Below, in pieces: positions 1-9,743 of a DNA stretch of 64,000 nt. The notes beneath the pieces are model-generated. The model saw only the letters and a list, made by a program, of their open reading frames with translations. It was not told the DNA's origin and made no database searches. The position numbers were made by a program, and so were the translations under genes. The DNA is from an uncultured Gemmiger sp. (GTDB lineage Bacteria; Bacillota; Clostridia; Oscillospirales; Ruminococcaceae): assembly GCA_944386495.1 (NCBI GenBank), contig CALXBE010000002.1, positions 1 to 64,000 on the forward strand. Reading direction: 5' to 3'. Position 1 is the stretch's first letter, and each line of letters starts with the position of its first letter.

Positions 1-95
1 TAAAAGCCAGACCAAGCTTTACCACTTGGTCTGGCTTTTTTCGTTTCATCAGTTCCGGATAAGAACCGCTGTTTTCTTATGTCACCCCGGCTTTG
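1..95 (-). repeat. 95-bp dispersed repeat, copy A
   Basis: The reverse complement of this stretch matches 19825-19918 with one single-base indel (six versus five A) and one substitution. It contains a 15-bp perfect hairpin (2-16 with 25-39) followed by a T-rich run. The match starts at the window edge, so the repeat may continue upstream. It lies just before the ispDF promoter, in the opposite orientation to copy B. Confidence 0.9.
2..43 (+). terminator. Hairpin terminator inside repeat copy A
   Basis: A perfect 15-bp stem (2-16 paired with 25-39) with an 8-base loop is followed by T residues on the + strand. The left arm begins with A residues, so it could also act on the - strand. It probably ends a gene left of the window. 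Confidence 0.7.
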
Positions 96-112
96 CCGGG
101 TGGATTTTTTTT
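83..112 (+). terminator. Second hairpin terminator upstream of ispDF
   Basis: A GC-rich stem (CACCCCGGC with GCCGGGTG, one bulged C, TTT loop) runs into a long T tract. It follows the first hairpin and so gives a double stop before the ispDF promoter. Confidence 0.65.
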
Positions 113-129
113 CTTTTATATAGTATAAT
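101..129 (+). promoter_or_regulatory. Probable ispDF promoter
   Basis: A consensus -10 TATAAT lies at 124-129. The hexamer 17 bases upstream, TGGATT at 101-106, is a poor -35. It is the only promoter-like site ahead of ispDF. Confidence 0.4.
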
Positions 130-164
130 GGACAATGAGTTATTGTAAATTGGAGGGGCTTTTT

Positions 165-1283
165 ATGGGGAAAAGGGTAACAGCCGTCATCGTGGCTGCG
201 GGAAGCAGCAGCCGGATGGGATTTGATAAATTGTCCTGGGACCTGGGCGGCCAGACAGTGCTGGAACAGAGTATTCAGGCTTTCGATAAACACCCCTTGA
301 TTACCAATTTGGTGGTGGTGTACGGGAAAAATCAGGAGAATGCCGAGAAGGCGGCCCAGGGCTGCCGCAAGCCGGTGACCCTGGTAGCCGGGGGCGACAC
401 CCGGGCTCAGAGCGTGAAAAACGGAGTGAGTGCTGCCGGGGGTGAACTGGTGGCCATCCATGATGCGGCCCGGCCTTTCGTGTCGGAGCAGGTAATCACC
501 CATACCCTGGAAGCGGCGGAAAAAACCGGAGCGGCAGCCCCTGCCGTCCCGGTGAAGGACACCATCAAGCTGGCCCGGGAGGGTCTGGTGGAGGAGACCC
601 CCGACCGTTCTCTTCTGTACGGAGTCCAGACTCCCCAGTGTTTTGACCGGGCTCTCTACATACAGGCTCTGGAAAAGCTGGACCCGGACCAGGCAAAAGC
701 AGTCACCGACGATTGCAGCGTGCTGGAACTGGCAGGATTCCCCGTCACCCTGACCCCGGGTGACTACGCCAACTACAAAATCACTACCAAGGAAGATTTA
801 CCAAAGGAGAACACAATGCGGATTGGACACGGGTATGATGTGCACAAGCTGGTGGAAGGCCGGGACCTGATTCTGGGTGGGGTAAAAATCCCCTATGAAA
901 AAGGGCTTCTGGGCCATTCCGATGCGGATGTGCTGGCTCACGCCGTTATGGATGCGGTGCTGGGGGCTGCCGCTCTGGGAGACATCGGAAAGCATTTCCC
1001 CGACACTGACCCGGCATATAAAGGGGCAGACAGTCTGGAACTGACCCGCCATGTGGCCCGGCTGATCAGGGAACAGGGGCTGACCATCCAGAATGTGGAC
1101 AGCACCATCCTCTGCCAGGCGCCCAAGCTGGCTCCTCATATCCAGACCATGCGGGAAAACCTGGCTCAGGCTCTGGGCGTACAGGTCTCCCAGGTGAGCG
1201 TAAAAGCCACCACCGAGGAAAAACTGGGATTCACCGGCCAGGGGCAGGGAATCGCCGTCCATGCAGTGGCCCTGCTGGGTTAA
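165..1283 (+). CDS. ispDF: Bifunctional IspD/IspF enzyme (MEP isoprenoid pathway)
   Basis: This protein of 372 residues joins two enzymes of the MEP isoprenoid pathway. Residues 1 to about 215 are 2-C-methyl-D-erythritol 4-phosphate cytidylyltransferase (IspD), with the nucleotide-binding start [15 protein letters not shown] and the IHDAARPF motif. Residues 218 to 372 are 2-C-methyl-D-erythritol 2,4-cyclodiphosphate synthase (IspF), starting [12 protein letters not shown] and carrying the DAxxHA-type metal site ([14 protein letters not shown]). An upstream in-frame ATG at 135 exists, but the ATG at 165 has GGAGG at a good distance and fits the usual IspD N-terminus. The linker is only a few residues. 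The junction keeps AAAGGAG at 803-809 and an in-frame ATG at 816, so free IspF may also be made. Confidence 0.95.
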   Translation: MGKRVTAVIVAAGSSSRMGFDKLSWDLGGQTVLEQSIQAFDKHPLITNLVVVYGKNQENAEKAAQGCRKPVTLVAGGDTRAQSVKNGVSAAGGELVAIHDAARPFVSEQVITHTLEAAEKTGAAAPAVPVKDTIKLAREGLVEETPDRSLLYGVQTPQCFDRALYIQALEKLDPDQAKAVTDDCSVLELAGFPVTLTPGDYANYKITTKEDLPKENTMRIGHGYDVHKLVEGRDLILGGVKIPYEKGLLGHSDADVLAHAVMDAVLGAAALGDIGKHFPDTDPAYKGADSLELTRHVARLIREQGLTIQNVDSTILCQAPKLAPHIQTMRENLAQALGVQVSQVSVKATTEEKLGFTGQGQGIAVHAVALLG

Positions 1284-1295
1284 CGGAGGAAAAGG

Positions 1296-2192
1296 ATGAA
1301 CACACTTTTTTCAGGAGTCCAGAGCAACAATATTCTGGGGTCCATAATCAATAACTTCCGGGCCAGCGGTCCCGCGGACTGGGTAGATATCATCATTATT
1401 GCAGTGATGGTCTACCTTCTCATGGGAATGATCCGGAAAACCCAGGCGGGCCAGGTAGCCAAGGGCGCCCTTGTGCTGGTGGTCATCCTGACCTTGTCCG
1501 AAATTTTCAATCTCCGCACCGTGCGGTTTGTGCTCAACAGCCTGCTCCAGATCGGATTTCTGGCTTTGGTGGTGCTGTTCCAGCCGGAACTGCGCCGTGC
1601 CCTGGAACAGATGGGCCGGACAGAACAGTGGATCAGCCAGATCATCCACCAGCGGGGAAAGATGGACGAAGGGGTCCGGGGCAGATGGCAGGCGGCCATT
1701 CTGGCCATCTGCGATGCGGCTGAGCAGCTCAGCGATACCCGCACCGGCGCCCTGATCGTGCTGGAACGGGGTACCAACCTGAGTGAAATCATCCGGACCG
1801 GAACCCCTCTCCACGCGGATGTGAACTCGGAAATGCTGGGGACCATTTTTTACGAGGGCACCCCGCTCCATGACGGAGCTGTGGTGATTCGGGACGGGGA
1901 ACTGGTAGCCGCAGGCTGCGTGCTGCCCCTGTCCAATAACCTGCAGATCGGCAAAGACATGGGTACCCGTCACCGGGCTGCCCTGGGCATGAGCGAAAAC
2001 TCCGATGCCATCTGTGTGGTGGTCAGCGAGGAAACCGGAATCATCTCCATGACCCGGGAGGGCGTGCTGATGCGCCGGCTGGATCGGCAGAAGCTGTACA
2101 GTATGCTGGAGACAGAGCTGATTCCCAAGGAGGAATCTCCTGCCCAGAAAAACACCCTTCTGCCCTGGAGGAAGAAAAATGAAACAGATTGA
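1296..2192 (+). CDS. cdaA: Diadenylate cyclase CdaA
   Basis: CdaA makes the second messenger c-di-AMP from two ATP at the membrane. The 298-residue protein has N-terminal hydrophobic helices (about residues 30-95) and then the DAC domain, with the DGA motif (LHDGAVVIRDGEL, near residue 192) and the RHR motif (GTRHRAALG, near residue 225) that bind ATP. It starts 12 bases after ispDF behind GGAGG and overlaps cdaR by 14 bases. The cdaA-cdaR pair is conserved in Firmicutes, but the usual third gene glmM is not next here. In this phylum c-di-AMP controls potassium, osmotic balance and cell-wall homeostasis. Confidence 0.95.
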   Translation: MNTLFSGVQSNNILGSIINNFRASGPADWVDIIIIAVMVYLLMGMIRKTQAGQVAKGALVLVVILTLSEIFNLRTVRFVLNSLLQIGFLALVVLFQPELRRALEQMGRTEQWISQIIHQRGKMDEGVRGRWQAAILAICDAAEQLSDTRTGALIVLERGTNLSEIIRTGTPLHADVNSEMLGTIFYEGTPLHDGAVVIRDGELVAAGCVLPLSNNLQIGKDMGTRHRAALGMSENSDAICVVVSEETGIISMTREGVLMRRLDRQKLYSMLETELIPKEESPAQKNTLLPWRKKNETD

Positions 2193-3462
2193 CTGGAAAG
2201 GAATCAAGGACCGGCTGCTCCTGGTGCATATTAACGAGGACCTCCGGAACTGGCTGATTGCCTTCCTGATTGCGGTGGCTGCCTGGCTGGTGGTGACCAT
2301 GAACTATGATCGGAATACCACCCTGGAAATGACCACCTATGTGGACTTCAACTACAACACCAGCGCCTATACCGCCCTGGGAGTGGAAATCGTCAATCAG
2401 CCCCAGAAGCAGGTGACGGTGAAATTTGCCGGCAGCGGTATTACCCTGGGCCAGATTCGTCAGGATGACTTTGTGGTCTACCCGGATTACAGCAGTGTCC
2501 GGGGAAGCGGCGCCACCACCCTCAACCTGGTGGTGGAAATGGTTGGCAGCCAGTTCAGTTCGGTGGACCCCACCATTGTGGACGGGGACCGTACTGTGGA
2601 TGTAGTCTTTGCAACTGTGGATGAAAAGACCATCCCGGTCACCATTGACAGCCAGAACATCCAGGCTGCGGAAGGTTACATCCTTAACCGGATGGTATCC
2701 AATCCCGTGGAAGTGACCGTGCGGGGCGCAGAGGAAGAGATCGAGAAGATTCAGAAGATCGTGGCTCATCTGCCCTCCCAGGAACAGCCCATCAATACGA
2801 CCATAACGGTGGATGCGGAACTGGAGGCTCAGGATGCGGACGGAAATCCCCTGGAACTGCAGTATACCACCCTCAGTGCCTACAGCGCCGAGGTGGTGCT
2901 CCAGGTTTATCAGGTGAAGGAACTTCCCCTGACCATCAACTTTATCAATGTGCCCACCGGCTTTGATATTTCCACCCTTGACTACCACCTGGACCAGGAG
3001 ACCCTCCTGGTGGCAGGTTCCGAAAAGACCCTCTCCGGCCTTACCGAAATCAGTGTGGCCAGCTTTGACCTTTCCACCTTCCAGCTGGGCAAGACCTATC
3101 CCCTGGCCCTGCAGCTGCCCACCGGACTGGTCAGCCAGGAGGGAATCACCGCTGTCAACCTGACCTTCGACACCGAGGGCCTGGCAGAAAAGACGGTGGA
3201 TGTAAGCAATATCCGGGTGGTCAACTCTGCGGTGGAAGGTTCCGTGTCGGTGATCACCAACCGAATCAAGTCGGTGACCCTCATCGGCCCGGAGGAGGAA
3301 CTGGAAAAACTCTCCTCCTTCCAGGTGGAAGCCCAGATCCTGGGCCAGGATATTACCGTCACCGGCGGCCAGCAGAATGTGCCGGTCCAGATCGTGGTGC
3401 CCTCCTCTTCCAGCATTTTTGCGGTGGGGAACTATACCGCCACAGTGCAGGTGGACGCATGA
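2179..3462 (+). CDS. cdaR: CdaR, YbbR-domain regulator of CdaA
   Basis: This is a single-pass membrane protein of 427 residues. One transmembrane helix lies near residues 20-40 (NWLIAFLIAVAAWLVV) and is followed by tandem extracellular YbbR domains rich in beta strands. In Firmicutes CdaR binds CdaA and modulates c-di-AMP synthesis. The gene overlaps cdaA by 14 bases, which suggests translational coupling, and its own end overlaps the next gene by 4 bases. No catalytic motif is expected or seen. The identification rests on context, topology and the repeated VTVRGAEEEIEKI-type strand pattern. Confidence 0.9.
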   Translation: MKQIDWKGIKDRLLLVHINEDLRNWLIAFLIAVAAWLVVTMNYDRNTTLEMTTYVDFNYNTSAYTALGVEIVNQPQKQVTVKFAGSGITLGQIRQDDFVVYPDYSSVRGSGATTLNLVVEMVGSQFSSVDPTIVDGDRTVDVVFATVDEKTIPVTIDSQNIQAAEGYILNRMVSNPVEVTVRGAEEEIEKIQKIVAHLPSQEQPINTTITVDAELEAQDADGNPLELQYTTLSAYSAEVVLQVYQVKELPLTINFINVPTGFDISTLDYHLDQETLLVAGSEKTLSGLTEISVASFDLSTFQLGKTYPLALQLPTGLVSQEGITAVNLTFDTEGLAEKTVDVSNIRVVNSAVEGSVSVITNRIKSVTLIGPEEELEKLSSFQVEAQILGQDITVTGGQQNVPVQIVVPSSSSIFAVGNYTATVQVDA

Positions 3463-5042
3463 TTCTGGTATCGGGAATCCGCCTGGCCCTTTCCGGCTCG
3501 GAGAGGGAAGCGGCGGAAAAGGCATTCAAAATCCTCCGGATTTCTCCCGCCAAAGCCCTTCGGTGGGATTTGGCCCGGCTTTCGGTGGATGCCCGGCATG
3601 GTCAGCCCAAGCTGGTCTATACCATTGCGGTCACCCTGAAAAATCCCGGGGAGGAACTGAGATATAAAGGCAAACCCGGAATCCGGGTGGAACAGGACCA
3701 GCCCCTGGTGCTGACCCTGGGCACCGCTCCTCTGGCCAACCGGCCGGTGGTCTGCGGATTTGGCCCGGCGGGAATGTTCGCCGCCCTTCTTCTGGCCCGG
3801 AAGGGGTATCGTCCCCTGGTGCTGGAGCGGGGCGCTCCCATGGACCAGCGGGTGGCGGATGTGGAACGGTTCAGCGCCACCGGCCAGCTGGACCCGGACA
3901 GCAATATCCAGTTCGGGGAAGGGGGCGCCGGAACTTTCAGCGATGGAAAACTCACCACCCGCATTGGGGACAGCCGGTGCAGCTTTGTAACAAAAACCTT
4001 TCTGGAACATGGTGCCCCGGCGGAAATCGCCATCCGGCAGAAGCCTCATCTGGGCACCGACCTGCTCCGGGGAGTCATCACCTCCATCCGGGAGGAGATT
4101 CTCTCCCTGGGCGGGGAGATTTTGTTCCATACCCGGCTGACCGGTCTGGAAACCAAGAACGGCCAGCTGACCGCCCTGGAGACCACCGGGGGGACCATCC
4201 CCTGCCAGGTTTGTATCCTGGCGGTGGGACACTCTGCCCGGGATGTGTTTGACATGGTCCAAAAGGCAGGGCTGGAACTGGTCTGCAAGCCTTTCAGTGT
4301 GGGATTCCGGGCGGAACATCTTCAGTCCGCCATTGATAAATCCCTCTACCATGAGGCGGCGGGACATCCTGCCCTGCCCCAGGGAGAGTATCAGCTGAGC
4401 CAGCAACTGGAGAATGGCCGGTGTGTCTACACCTTCTGCATGTGCCCCGGCGGCCAGGTGGTGGCCTCGGCCAGTGAAGAGGGCGGGGTAGTCACCAACG
4501 GAATGAGCTACCATGCCCGGAGCGGGAAAAACGCCAATGCGGCGGTGGTGGTCAGCGTGGATGGCCGGGACTTTGACCAGGACCCCCTCAAGGCCATCGC
4601 CTTCCAGCGCCTGCTGGAAAAAACCGCATTTGCCGCCGGCGGGGGCGGGTACAAGGCTCCCGCCAGCCATATGGCCGCCTTCCTGGAAGGCCGTGCCGGG
4701 CTGGAAGTAGCCCAGGTGGAGCCTACCTATGACCGGGGCATTACCCCCGCAGACCTGGGTTCGCTTCTCCCGGAGGAACTGTCCGGCAGCCTGCGCCAGG
4801 GTCTTATGGCCTTTGAACGAAAGATTCGGGGGTATACCGACCCCCATGCCATCCTCACCGGTCTGGAGACCCGGACCAGCAGCCCGGTCCGCCTTGTGCG
4901 GAATGAATCGGGACAGGCTCCGGGATTGCAGGGACTTTATCCCTGCGGAGAAGGAGCCGGTTACGCGGGAGGCATTATGAGCGCCGCCGTGGACGGACTG
5001 CGGATGGCCCAGCAGGTGATACAGCAGTATGCACCTTTTTAA
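3459..5042 (+). CDS. FAD-dependent dehydrogenase, COG2509-like
   Basis: This 527-residue flavoprotein has an N-terminal lead of about 95 residues (a ferredoxin-like fold in the family), then a Rossmann FAD site CGFGPAGMFAALLLARKG near residue 100. A GEGGAGTFSDGKLTTR segment and a C-terminal CGEGAGYAGGI FAD-contacting motif are typical of the family. The substrate is unknown. The start overlaps cdaR by four bases (ATGA), so it belongs to the cdaA-cdaR transcript, a linkage common in Clostridia that may indicate an envelope or redox role. It is not a GlmM replacement: no phosphohexomutase motif is present. Confidence 0.85.
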   Translation: MILVSGIRLALSGSEREAAEKAFKILRISPAKALRWDLARLSVDARHGQPKLVYTIAVTLKNPGEELRYKGKPGIRVEQDQPLVLTLGTAPLANRPVVCGFGPAGMFAALLLARKGYRPLVLERGAPMDQRVADVERFSATGQLDPDSNIQFGEGGAGTFSDGKLTTRIGDSRCSFVTKTFLEHGAPAEIAIRQKPHLGTDLLRGVITSIREEILSLGGEILFHTRLTGLETKNGQLTALETTGGTIPCQVCILAVGHSARDVFDMVQKAGLELVCKPFSVGFRAEHLQSAIDKSLYHEAAGHPALPQGEYQLSQQLENGRCVYTFCMCPGGQVVASASEEGGVVTNGMSYHARSGKNANAAVVVSVDGRDFDQDPLKAIAFQRLLEKTAFAAGGGGYKAPASHMAAFLEGRAGLEVAQVEPTYDRGITPADLGSLLPEELSGSLRQGLMAFERKIRGYTDPHAILTGLETRTSSPVRLVRNESGQAPGLQGLYPCGEGAGYAGGIMSAAVDGLRMAQQVIQQYAPF

Positions 5043-5072
5043 GTAAGGAAAGAGTTAGGAGCTAATCAAGGT

Positions 5073-7115
5073 ATGAAGTATCGTCCCTGGAATGTGAAAC
5101 GGCCTGTCCCTGCCAAGGTAAGGGGGCTTGCCCAGGCCATCGGAGCGCCGGAACTGCTGTCCGGTGTTCTGGTGGCACGGGGGTGGGAGGACCCTGCCCA
5201 GGCTTACCAGCTGCTGGAGGAGAATCCGCCCATGAGCGACCCCTTCCTTCTGAAGGATATGGATCGTGCCGTGGAGCGGATTCACCGGGCCCTGGAGATA
5301 GAAGAACCCATGGTGGTGTTTGGGGACTACGATGTGGACGGTATTACCGCCACCGCCCTTCTCTTTTCCCATCTCCGGAGTATGGGGGCCAATGTCCGGT
5401 GCAAACTGCCCACCCGGGAAGGGGAAGGGTACGGCCTGAGCCGGAGCGTGGTGGACAATCTTTACAAAAAAGGCTTCAAACTCATTATCACAGTGGACAA
5501 CGGTATCTCAGCGGTGGAGGAAGCAGAGTATGCCGCCAGCCTGGGAATGGACCTGATCATCACCGACCATCATCTTCCTGCGGGGAAGCTGCCTTCCGCC
5601 TATGCGGTGGTAGACCCTATGCGGCAGGATGATACATCTCCCTTCAAATACCTGTGCGGGGCAGGGGTGGCCTTCAAGCTCTGCGCCGCTTTGGACGGAA
5701 TTGAGCCCCAGGACCTGCTGGAAGTCTGCGGGGACCTGGCCGCCATCGGTACGGTGGCGGATGTAATGCCTCTGACCGGGGAAAACCGTACCCTGGTCAA
5801 GGCGGGGCTGGAAGGGATCAAAAACACCGACCGTCCCGGCCTGGTGGCCCTGATGGAGGAGGCGGGGCTGTGGGACCGTCCCCTGGGGGCGGAGAGCATC
5901 AGCTTTGGCCTGGCTCCCCGGCTGAATGCGGCAGGGCGGATGGAGGACCCCTCCCTGGCTTTGAAGCTGGTCCTGACCGAGGACCCGGACCAGGCTGCCG
6001 CCATGGCTCAGCGATTGGAAGCCCTCAACGCTGCCCGCCAGCAGGCGGAACAGGAAATCATGGCCCAGGCCCAGGCCGAGATGGAGCAGCACCCGGAACG
6101 GCTGGAGGACCGGGTTTTGGTGATTTGGGGAGAGGATTACCACCCCGGAGTCATCGGGATCGTGGCCAGCCGGCTGGTGGAAAAATATAACCGTCCCGCC
6201 ATCGTCATTACCCTGAAAGGGGGCGAGGGCCGGGGAAGCGGACGGAGCGTGCCCGGCTTTAACCTGTACGATGCATTGGATTCCTGCAAGGATATCCTGG
6301 TTCGGTTCGGAGGCCATGCCCTGGCTGCCGGACTGTCGGTGGAACCGGGACAGATCGAGACCCTCCGCCGGCGGCTGGATAACTGGGCCAGGACCCATCA
6401 GCCTGCCCAGCTGCCCCCGGCCCTGGAACTGGACTGCCCCGCCCGGATGTCCCGGGTAAACCTGGAGGAGGTAAGGGCCCTGGATTACCTGGCCCCCTAC
6501 GGGAACGGAAATCCCCGTCCCGCCTTCCTTCTGGAAAACGCCACCCTGGAGGGGGTCTGGCCGGTGAGCGACGGAAAACATTCCCGGCTCCGGCTGACCC
6601 AGGACGGTGTCAGCTTTTTCGGGGTCTGGTTCGGAATGGCCCCTCAGTCCCTGCCCTATGCCCCGGGAGACCGGGTGGATGCAGCGGTGACCTTCTCGGT
6701 TTACCAGGGAAAAAACGGGGAGATGGTCTCGGTGCGGATTCGGGAACTTCGCCCGGCGGGACTGACCAATGAACATTGCACCCAGGCGGCCCTCTTTGAC
6801 GCCTTCCGGACAGGGCTTCCCCTGACCGGGGAACAGCGGGCCAGCCTGCTGCCCCAGCGAAGCGAGACGGTGGCCCTGTACCGGGCCATCCAGACCGGCA
6901 GTGTCCGGGGCGAGGACCTGCGGCCCCTCTTTGCAGCCATGGGCCCTGACCAGGCGGGAAAGACCCTGGTCAGCCTGACCGCCCTGGAACAATCCGGGCT
7001 GGTGGCCTGCTGTCAGGACAACGAGGGCCGGCAGTTCTGGCGGGTGATTCCTACCCGGGAGAAAAAGGATCTTACGGCGGCCCCCATCTTTGCGGGTCTG
7101 CAGGAGAAGGAGTGA
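5073..7115 (+). CDS. recJ: Single-stranded-DNA-specific exonuclease RecJ
   Basis: RecJ degrades single-stranded DNA 5' to 3' in recombination and mismatch repair. The 680-residue protein has the DHH phosphoesterase motifs GDYDVDGITA (near residue 84) and ITDHHLP (near residue 165) that bind the two metal ions, a DHHA1 motif FGGHALAAGLSV (near residue 413), and a C-terminal OB-like region. The C-terminal extension after residue 560 is typical of Firmicutes RecJ. The gene is followed after 6 bases by rel; recJ-rel-dtd is a common Clostridia order, although the apt gene often found between recJ and rel is missing. Confidence 0.95.
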   Translation: MKYRPWNVKRPVPAKVRGLAQAIGAPELLSGVLVARGWEDPAQAYQLLEENPPMSDPFLLKDMDRAVERIHRALEIEEPMVVFGDYDVDGITATALLFSHLRSMGANVRCKLPTREGEGYGLSRSVVDNLYKKGFKLIITVDNGISAVEEAEYAASLGMDLIITDHHLPAGKLPSAYAVVDPMRQDDTSPFKYLCGAGVAFKLCAALDGIEPQDLLEVCGDLAAIGTVADVMPLTGENRTLVKAGLEGIKNTDRPGLVALMEEAGLWDRPLGAESISFGLAPRLNAAGRMEDPSLALKLVLTEDPDQAAAMAQRLEALNAARQQAEQEIMAQAQAEMEQHPERLEDRVLVIWGEDYHPGVIGIVASRLVEKYNRPAIVITLKGGEGRGSGRSVPGFNLYDALDSCKDILVRFGGHALAAGLSVEPGQIETLRRRLDNWARTHQPAQLPPALELDCPARMSRVNLEEVRALDYLAPYGNGNPRPAFLLENATLEGVWPVSDGKHSRLRLTQDGVSFFGVWFGMAPQSLPYAPGDRVDAAVTFSVYQGKNGEMVSVRIRELRPAGLTNEHCTQAALFDAFRTGLPLTGEQRASLLPQRSETVALYRAIQTGSVRGEDLRPLFAAMGPDQAGKTLVSLTALEQSGLVACCQDNEGRQFWRVIPTREKKDLTAAPIFAGLQEKE

Positions 7116-7121
7116 GTTACC

Positions 7122-9272
7122 ATGCGGGAAATGACCTATGAAAAACTTTGTGAGGTGATTCGGGAAACCGGAAAACCTTACGATATGGATATGATTGCCC
7201 GGGCCTACCAGGTGGCCGAGAAAGCCCACGGAGGACAGCGCCGCCGGAGCGGTGAGCCCTACATCTGCCACCCTCTTTGTGTGGCACAGCTTCTGGTGGA
7301 GCTGGGAATGGACAGCGAAAGCGTGGCCGGAGCCCTTCTCCATGATGTGGTGGAGGATACCAATATCTCTCTGTCCCAGATCAGCCGGGAATTCGGCCCC
7401 AGCGTGGCCCTGCTGGTGGACGGAGTCACCAAGCTGACCAAAATCGAGTTCAGCAGCCTGGAGGAGCGGCAGGCGGAAAACCTGCGGAAAATGCTTCTGG
7501 CCATGAGCCAGGATGTGCGGGTCATGATCATCAAGCTCTGTGACCGGCTCCATAATATGCGGACCGGGGACGCCTGGCCGGAGCAGAAGCGCCGGGACAA
7601 GGCTCTGGAGACCATGGAGGTCTATGCGCCCATTGCCCACCGGCTGGGAATCAGCAGTATCAAGGAGGAACTGGAGGACCGGAGCCTCCATTACCTGGAC
7701 CCCATCGGCTACCAGCATATCAGCGAACAGCTGGCCCAGCATGACGACAGTTTCCTGGAAAACATCTGCCAGGTGGTCCGCCGTCACCTGGAAGATAACG
7801 GAATCCATAATATGATCATCAAGAGCCGGATCAAGAGCGTGTACGGAATCTATCGGAAAATGTACATGCAGGGGAAGGAATTTGATGAGATCTACGACAT
7901 CTACGCCGTTCGTATCATTCTGGATACGGTGGCGGAGTGCTACACCGCCCTGGGTCTCATCCATGATATGTACCATCCCATTCCCAACCGGTTCAAGGAT
8001 TATATTTCCACCCCCAAGCCCAACGGGTACAAGAGCCTTCATACCACCGTCATCGGCCATGAGACCGTCCCCTTTGAGGTACAGATTCGCACCCGGGAGA
8101 TGGACCAGAACGCGGAATACGGCGTGGCTGCCCACTGGAAATACAAGGCGGGGGTCACCACCCGGGATAAGCTGGATGAACGGCTGGCCTGGGTCCGGCA
8201 GCTGCTGGAAAGCCAGCAGGAAAACGGGGATGTGGACGAACTGCTCCAGGGAATCAAGAGCGACCTGCTCCCTGAGGAAGTATTTGCCTTCACCCCCCGG
8301 GGAGATGTAATCAACCTGCCTGCGGGAGCCACCGCCATCGACTTTGCCTACGCCATCCATTCGGCGGTGGGCAACCGGATGATCGGAGCCAAGGTGAACG
8401 GGCATATCGTCCCCATCGACCATAAGGTCTCCACCGGTGAGATCATTGAGGTGGTCACCGGCCCCGAGGACAAAGGCCCCAGCCGGGACTGGCTGAAAAT
8501 CGTCAAGACCAGCGAGGCCAAGAACAAGATTCGCAGCTGGTTCAAGAAGGAACGGCGGGAGGAGAACATCCAGGAAGGCCGGGCCGCCCTGGAGCGGGAA
8601 CTGCGCCGGAACAATATCCGCATCCCCCCCGAAAAGTGGGATGAAATCATGACCGAGCTGGCCCGCCGCCAGCACACCAACGGGGTGGAGGAAATGTACG
8701 CCGCCATCGGGTATGGGGGACTGCTGGTCTCCAAGCTCATGCCCAAGCTGAAGGAGGAATACCAGAAGCTGAAGGTGGTGGAGGTCAAGTTGACCAACGC
8801 CCCCATTCCCACCACCCATTCCAGTGAAGGCGTGGTGGTGGAAGGGGTGGACAACTGCCCCATCAAGTTTGCCAAGTGCTGCAAGCCCCTGCCCGGAGAT
8901 GAGATCATCGGCTTCATTACCCGGGGCTTCGGCGTGTCCATCCATAAATGCGACTGCGCCAATGTGAAGGCCGCCCAGGAAAACCCGGAGAATAACGGCC
9001 GGTTCCTGCCCTGCCGGTGGGAAAAGAACGACCGGGAAACCTACAAGGCCACCCTGGAGATCACCGCCATGGACCGCACCGGCCTGGTGGGAGACATTGC
9101 GGTAAGCCTGGGGGATATGCGGGTGCCCATCTATTCCATGAACGCCCGGGAGGGGGACAACGGCCGTGCCCTCATCAATATCACCCTGGGAACCACCAAC
9201 ATCGAACACCTGAACAGCGTGGTAGCCAAGCTGAGGAAGGTACGGGATGTGATCAGCGTAGTCCGCGTGTAA
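7122..9272 (+). CDS. relA: Bifunctional (p)ppGpp synthetase/hydrolase Rel
   Basis: Rel makes and destroys the alarmone (p)ppGpp. The 716-residue protein shows the full order: HD hydrolase domain (HPLCVAQLL and LLHDVVEDT, residues 45-85), synthetase domain with RFKDYIS and NGYKSLHTTV (residues 285-315), TGS domain (FAFTPRGDVINLPAG, near residue 388), a conserved Cys/His helical or zinc-finger part (KCCKPLPGDEI, near 585) and a C-terminal ACT domain. The RxKD-type motif RFKD is the form found in bifunctional Rel enzymes rather than in synthetase-only RelA. It is co-directional with recJ (6-base gap) and dtd (12-base gap). Confidence 0.95.
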   Translation: MREMTYEKLCEVIRETGKPYDMDMIARAYQVAEKAHGGQRRRSGEPYICHPLCVAQLLVELGMDSESVAGALLHDVVEDTNISLSQISREFGPSVALLVDGVTKLTKIEFSSLEERQAENLRKMLLAMSQDVRVMIIKLCDRLHNMRTGDAWPEQKRRDKALETMEVYAPIAHRLGISSIKEELEDRSLHYLDPIGYQHISEQLAQHDDSFLENICQVVRRHLEDNGIHNMIIKSRIKSVYGIYRKMYMQGKEFDEIYDIYAVRIILDTVAECYTALGLIHDMYHPIPNRFKDYISTPKPNGYKSLHTTVIGHETVPFEVQIRTREMDQNAEYGVAAHWKYKAGVTTRDKLDERLAWVRQLLESQQENGDVDELLQGIKSDLLPEEVFAFTPRGDVINLPAGATAIDFAYAIHSAVGNRMIGAKVNGHIVPIDHKVSTGEIIEVVTGPEDKGPSRDWLKIVKTSEAKNKIRSWFKKERREENIQEGRAALERELRRNNIRIPPEKWDEIMTELARRQHTNGVEEMYAAIGYGGLLVSKLMPKLKEEYQKLKVVEVKLTNAPIPTTHSSEGVVVEGVDNCPIKFAKCCKPLPGDEIIGFITRGFGVSIHKCDCANVKAAQENPENNGRFLPCRWEKNDRETYKATLEITAMDRTGLVGDIAVSLGDMRVPIYSMNAREGDNGRALINITLGTTNIEHLNSVVAKLRKVRDVISVVRV

Positions 9273-9284
9273 GGAGGAAGAAAA

Positions 9285-9743
9285 ATGAGAACTGTGATTC
9301 AGCGTGTTTCTTCCGCCAGCGTGGTGGTGAACGGGGGCCAGCCCCGTGCCATCGGTCCCGGACTGGTCATCCTGCTGGGGGTAGGGGAGAATGACTCTCC
9401 CGCACTGGTCCCCAAACTGGCGGAAAAATGCGCCCACCTGCGGATTTTCTCCGACGAGGAGGGAAAGCTCAACCGCTCGGCGGTGGAGCTGGGATATTCC
9501 GCCCTGGTCATCAGCAATTTCACCCTCTACTCCGACACCCGGAAGGGAAAGCGGCCCAGCTTCTCCCATGCGGCCAAGGGAGAACTGGCCCAGGGATGCT
9601 ATCAGCTTTTCCTGGAAGAGATGGAAAAGCAGGGACTGAAACAGGTTGCCCACGGAGAGTTCGGGGCAGATATGCAGGTGAGTCTCTGCAACGACGGCCC
9701 CGTTACCATTATCATTGACACCGACGATTGGAGCAAAAAATGA
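9285..9743 (+). CDS. dtd: D-aminoacyl-tRNA deacylase
   Basis: Dtd hydrolyses D-amino acids (and Gly from tRNA-Ala) off tRNA. At 152 residues it has the usual length. It shows the MRTVIQRVSSASV start, the active-site KRPSFSHAA segment and the GPVTIIID motif carrying the cis-proline pair that rejects L-amino acids. The gene follows rel by 12 bases behind AAGGAGG, and its stop codon overlaps the start of the next gene in ATGA. Confidence 0.95.
   Translation: MRTVIQRVSSASVVVNGGQPRAIGPGLVILLGVGENDSPALVPKLAEKCAHLRIFSDEEGKLNRSAVELGYSALVISNFTLYSDTRKGKRPSFSHAAKGELAQGCYQLFLEEMEKQGLKQVAHGEFGADMQVSLCNDGPVTIIIDTDDWSKK

Noticed and set aside
798-1262. Long reverse-strand open frames over ispDF and other genes (for example 5508-9653 and 40384-43731)
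   Set aside because: They mirror strongly coding + strand genes in GC-rich DNA, have no ribosome sites and give low-complexity Gly/His/Gln-rich products.
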